Assembly: GCF_007655135.1 (NCBI RefSeq)
Contig: NC_045130.1
Location: forward strand, 22,635,363-22,699,362
Origin: Punica granatum
Lineage: Eukaryota; Streptophyta; Magnoliopsida; Myrtales; Lythraceae
DNA length: 64,000 nucleotides
Direction: 5' to 3'
The position numbers were made by a program, and so were the translations under genes. A model generated the notes under the pieces. The model made no database searches, was not told the origin of the DNA, and worked only from the letters and a program-made list of their open reading frames with translations. Shown here piece after piece: positions 60,818 to 64,000 of this stretch; the first letter of the stretch is position 1; every line of letters begins with the position of its first letter.

Positions 60818-63800
60818 TGTCAGCACCCCATTTTGGACCACCGGCTTCCTACACGAGAATCCCCGACCAAAGACCGGGTTACTATTCATCACCCGGCAAT
60901 CAGAGGCGAACGTGCGGTCACAGAGTCATGAACGACAGGAGAAAAGCTGGGTCCATTAGAAAAGCAGAAGAGAGCAGTCAGAAGAACTTACAGGCAAAGA
61001 ACCCCGAAAACAGCGGAGCCGGCACTGTGGTACTATTCATCACCGAATCACTGAAGCACCGAAAGGTGCCCAATGTGGGACTCTGCCCCGTTTGGATTCA
61101 AAGAATCCTGATTTTAACTTTAACTTTAATTTTAACTCAACACACGACACAACAAAAATACAAATTTCCCAATTTAAAAATTTTAACTTTAACTTTAACT
61201 CAACACACTACACAACAAAAACACACATTTCCCAAGTCAAATTTATAATCATATCTCATTTGTCATTTTCCATAATCAAAATCAAAATCAAAATCAAAGT
61301 AACTTTAACTCTGAATCCAAACGGCCCCCCCTCAGTGCCAAAATGACCAATGACACATCCAAACGCGCTCCGGAGACATCCTGCTTAAGCCGGGACACCC
61401 CGATCCTTCACGGACGCCTTTTCTAATAGGGCTCCCGGGACTCGCTCCACTGACAAGTAAACGGCACCCCAAAACGGGCCTACAGGCACCTAGGGACCAT
61501 CAGGGTTGAAGAACAAGCTTCAGATAGCCATTCGGAACTCGATTTGGTCTCACGAGGGACGTTTCAGTGGTCACAAACGCCTCCCGGCGAGCTTTCGAGG
61601 CACGATCGTGACAAATAGAGATCGCAGCGATCCCCGAACGCACAAAGACATTCGGGGAACACTGGGAAAACCCCGGTCGCAAGTCCCTAGGTCTTCTCGG
61701 GCCAACGGTCTTCGGCCGGGGACGACGAGCCAACGATCTCCCACGAGGCAAAAGGGTCGCCAAGACGAATATTAAGATACACAAAGAGCAATCGGGGACC
61801 GGGGGCATTCAACTCCACTCCGAACGTCCGGATAGAGCAAAACCGGCTCTCGAGGCGCCGAGTCGCCCGAACATTCGTTTATACGACGTATGGCGATATT
61901 AGGCTCATTCAAATCCTCTTCATTCAAGTATTCCAAATCCATAAATTAATCGGACATCGGAGATCGAATGAGCGTTCAATCAAGTCTCAAGGTTTTTCCG
62001 GCTTTTCTCTCAATCGAACGGGGCCCACAGCTCAGCCAAGCCGAGCCATCAAGCCACGGCTCAACCCCAAGCCACGGCTCAAACCCACGGCTCCGACGTG
62101 ACCGCGGCTAAAACCCTCCCACCGTCGGCTCCATCCCCATGGCCGGCGGCTCCAAGGAGGCTTCCTCCTTCCCTTCACCACAAATTTGAAATATCCCTTA
62201 CACATCTTACACATCCACCACTTCCCATCACTTCCTATCACTTCTCTCTTGCTTCCCCTACACTCAACATGACCCAAACCCCTCCCTAACCTCCATCAAT
62301 TTTCGGCAGCCCATGTTTAGGCCTCTTAACCACACTTAACTTCCCTTAACCGAACCATTAGAGCCTCCTATAAGTTTTCATCCATCATTAGACTTAATCA
62401 CTTCTTCATTCTCATTCTCTCCAAAGCCAATCTCTCTCCAAAATCCTCTCAAACTCCAGCCCACCCCCACACTCTCGTCCAGCCCGTGCCAAGGCCAAAA
62501 TCACTGGAAAACCACCCGGTATTCCGGTAACCACCCGACCCGACTTAAGCTGAAAATTATCAAACTCCCTAGCCTACATATTTCCTACCCCCTAAACCCA
62601 TTTCCCGGCTTAGATTTTCGATTTGAAGCCTCCAACGCCACATTCCAGCCGTGAAGAGAATCGGGTCCCGTGGGTCACCCGCGCGCAACCATGCCCTAAC
62701 GACGTGCCATTTCGCTCCACGACTTTGCCGAGTCGTGCCATCACATTCCAAGGGTTCCTCACAACCCTCTCCCTCCCCCGTGAAGAGGTGGTCACGGTCC
62801 GAGGGCCGATCAACCGTGCACAACCACCGTTTCACCCTTTTTCTCTTACCGGGTTCCTTGTGTTCTTTCCGAACTTATTCTCACTGTTTCGGGTTCGTCC
62901 AGGGCTTGGCACGCTCGGGTCTATCCACGGTCATCTAGATCCGCCTCTTAGGAGTCCAACGAACCCGATCTCACACCGTGCCGTGGTCGGAGCAAGCGTG
63001 CCGACCCGTTTTCCCGAAACTGCCGCGACTGCACCCCCTCTTGGGTCACTCCACCCGTAGCTTCAACCGAGTCTCGCGACTCTCAAGGCCGCTTCCCCGA
63101 CTCTTTTCCTCGAGCATTGAGGCTAGGTAACACTTCTTCACGACTTAGAGAAGCTAGGATCTCCAACATTTGTTTACATGAGGCGTTAATGTAGTTCAAG
63201 ATCCGGAATGCATGAAAGTTTATATTTTCTTCCGGATCCATGCTTCCCATGCATTCCCATGCAACGTGCGTCCGTGACATCCCTTCGTGTGACCATGCTG
63301 TGTTTGTATGATGCAAGAACTTGCGTGCCATGACGGGAAACGGCTCGGATCCGGACAGGAGAGGCCCTCTTAGCCACGGTTGAGCCACGGGACTCACGGC
63401 CAAGTCTCTAAGGAGAGACCCGTGAGCTCCCTTGGCTTACCCGGGGCTAGGACGATCTCTCTCCTCCCGAATCGAGTTGATTCCTATGTATTTTTACCGT
63501 TAATCGCATGTGACGTGATAGCATGGCGGGAAAGGATTCGAATCGGGGCTGGAGAAACCCTCCCGACTCATGTGAGTCACGGAAGCTCACGGCCACCCTT
63601 GGAGGAATGTGGCCGAGAGCTTCCTTGGACCACACGAGTCCGGGAGGCTTTCTTCCACCTCGAGACGGGTCAGTTCTCGTGTTTTATTTATTTTGTTATT
63701 ATTCGAGTCAAGACCGTCTCGTTATTTCCGTTTATATATCTCGTTCGTGCACGTTTGTGTGATTTCATGTAATTATGATCGTGGCGGTGTGGAGGTGACT

Positions 63801-64000
63801 AAAATATGTATTATCACCATAATTATCGTGTTGGGTATGCAAGAAACGATCGAAATTGGCGTAAGAGGCCACCTAAGACCCGGGGATGAGCCAAGGAAAT
63901 GTTCGGTCACCTTCTTCGGGACGTGACCGAGTGCCCGTGGCTACCCTCGAGTCTAGGTCGGCCTCCTCCTCCGTGTGGAAGTCGGCTCTTGGAATTATTT
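60818..64000 (+). mobile_element. Plus-strand LTR running off the window (copy H)
   Basis: It starts TGTCAGCACC and follows the Element 1 LTR order to the last base of the window (about 3.2 kb, of which 243 bp is a MITE). Probable TATA box CTATAAG at 62368-62374, sense ORF at 62623-63060. Whether it is a solo LTR or a 5' LTR is decided beyond the window. No host gene. Confidence 0.88.
61085..61327. mobile_element. MITE-like element in copy H LTR
   Basis: About 243 bp that is absent from the other LTRs at this point (compare 50965). Perfect 13-bp terminal inverted repeat CCGTTTGGATTCA at 61088-61100 and 61312-61324. The inside is AT-rich and holds a ~60-bp direct repeat (TTTTAACTTTAAC... to TTTCCCA). 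It has no coding capacity. A clean target-site duplication was not found, and a few bases of LTR appear lost. The superfamily is not assigned. Confidence 0.75.

Noticed and set aside
61092..61346. ORF rich in Asn and Phe
   Set aside because: It comes from AT-rich direct repeats within the MITE.
1..64000. Host protein genes, rRNA or tRNA genes
   Set aside because: I found no coding domain other than retroelement proteins and no convincing RNA gene; I could not run a tRNA scan or homology search.

Overview
This window is plant nuclear heterochromatin-type DNA, most likely from a eudicot; I cannot name the species. I see no host gene, rRNA or tRNA. Almost every base can be assigned to giant Ty3/gypsy LTR retrotransposons of the Tat/Ogre type. 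The basis for that assignment is: LTRs of about 5 kb, an extra ORF before gag, a CX2HX5HX4C gag zinc knuckle, a DNG protease, a YVDD reverse transcriptase followed by two RNase H regions, an HHCC/DD35E integrase, TGGCGACTCC-type primer binding sites, AAAGAGGGGCAAGC-type polypurine tracts and repeat-rich 3' untranslated regions.

Layout. 1-3622: plus-strand 3' UTR remnant ending in a 29-bp tandem array. 3623-9231: minus-strand element remnant (LTR fragment, 3' UTR, last third of integrase). 9232-12796: two plus-strand LTR fragments. 12797-30463: an old minus-strand LTR split by a complete minus-strand element with its coding region deleted (Element 2, 14194-29707, target-site copies CTAAC/CCAAC). 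30464-60817: a minus-strand 3' LTR plus a stub of internal sequence, split by a complete plus-strand Ogre-like element (Element 1, 34467-60244, perfect target-site copies GAAGT). The 3' LTR of Element 1 is itself split by a solo LTR (50698-55706, perfect target-site copies ATCAC). 60818-64000: another plus-strand LTR, running off the window, that carries a small MITE.

Element 1 is the only copy with a nearly complete gene set: ORF1 (intact), gag, protease, RT, RNase H, a second RNase H and integrase. Gag-pol is broken by several in-frame stops and one frameshift, so it is probably unable to move by itself. Element 2 keeps ends, primer site, polypurine tract and an expanded repeat array but no gag-pol; if it ever moved in that state, it needed proteins from a relative.

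The most interesting structure lies in the 3' UTRs. Just after pol, four copies carry tandem double-hairpin units whose outer stems change sequence while staying paired. Closer to the 3' LTR lie 27-30 bp tandem arrays, each unit of which encodes another small hairpin. Other points of note are an ORF that stays open inside most LTR copies, uneven divergence along the Element 1 LTR pair, and a pyrimidine-rich intron-like gap between protease and RT.
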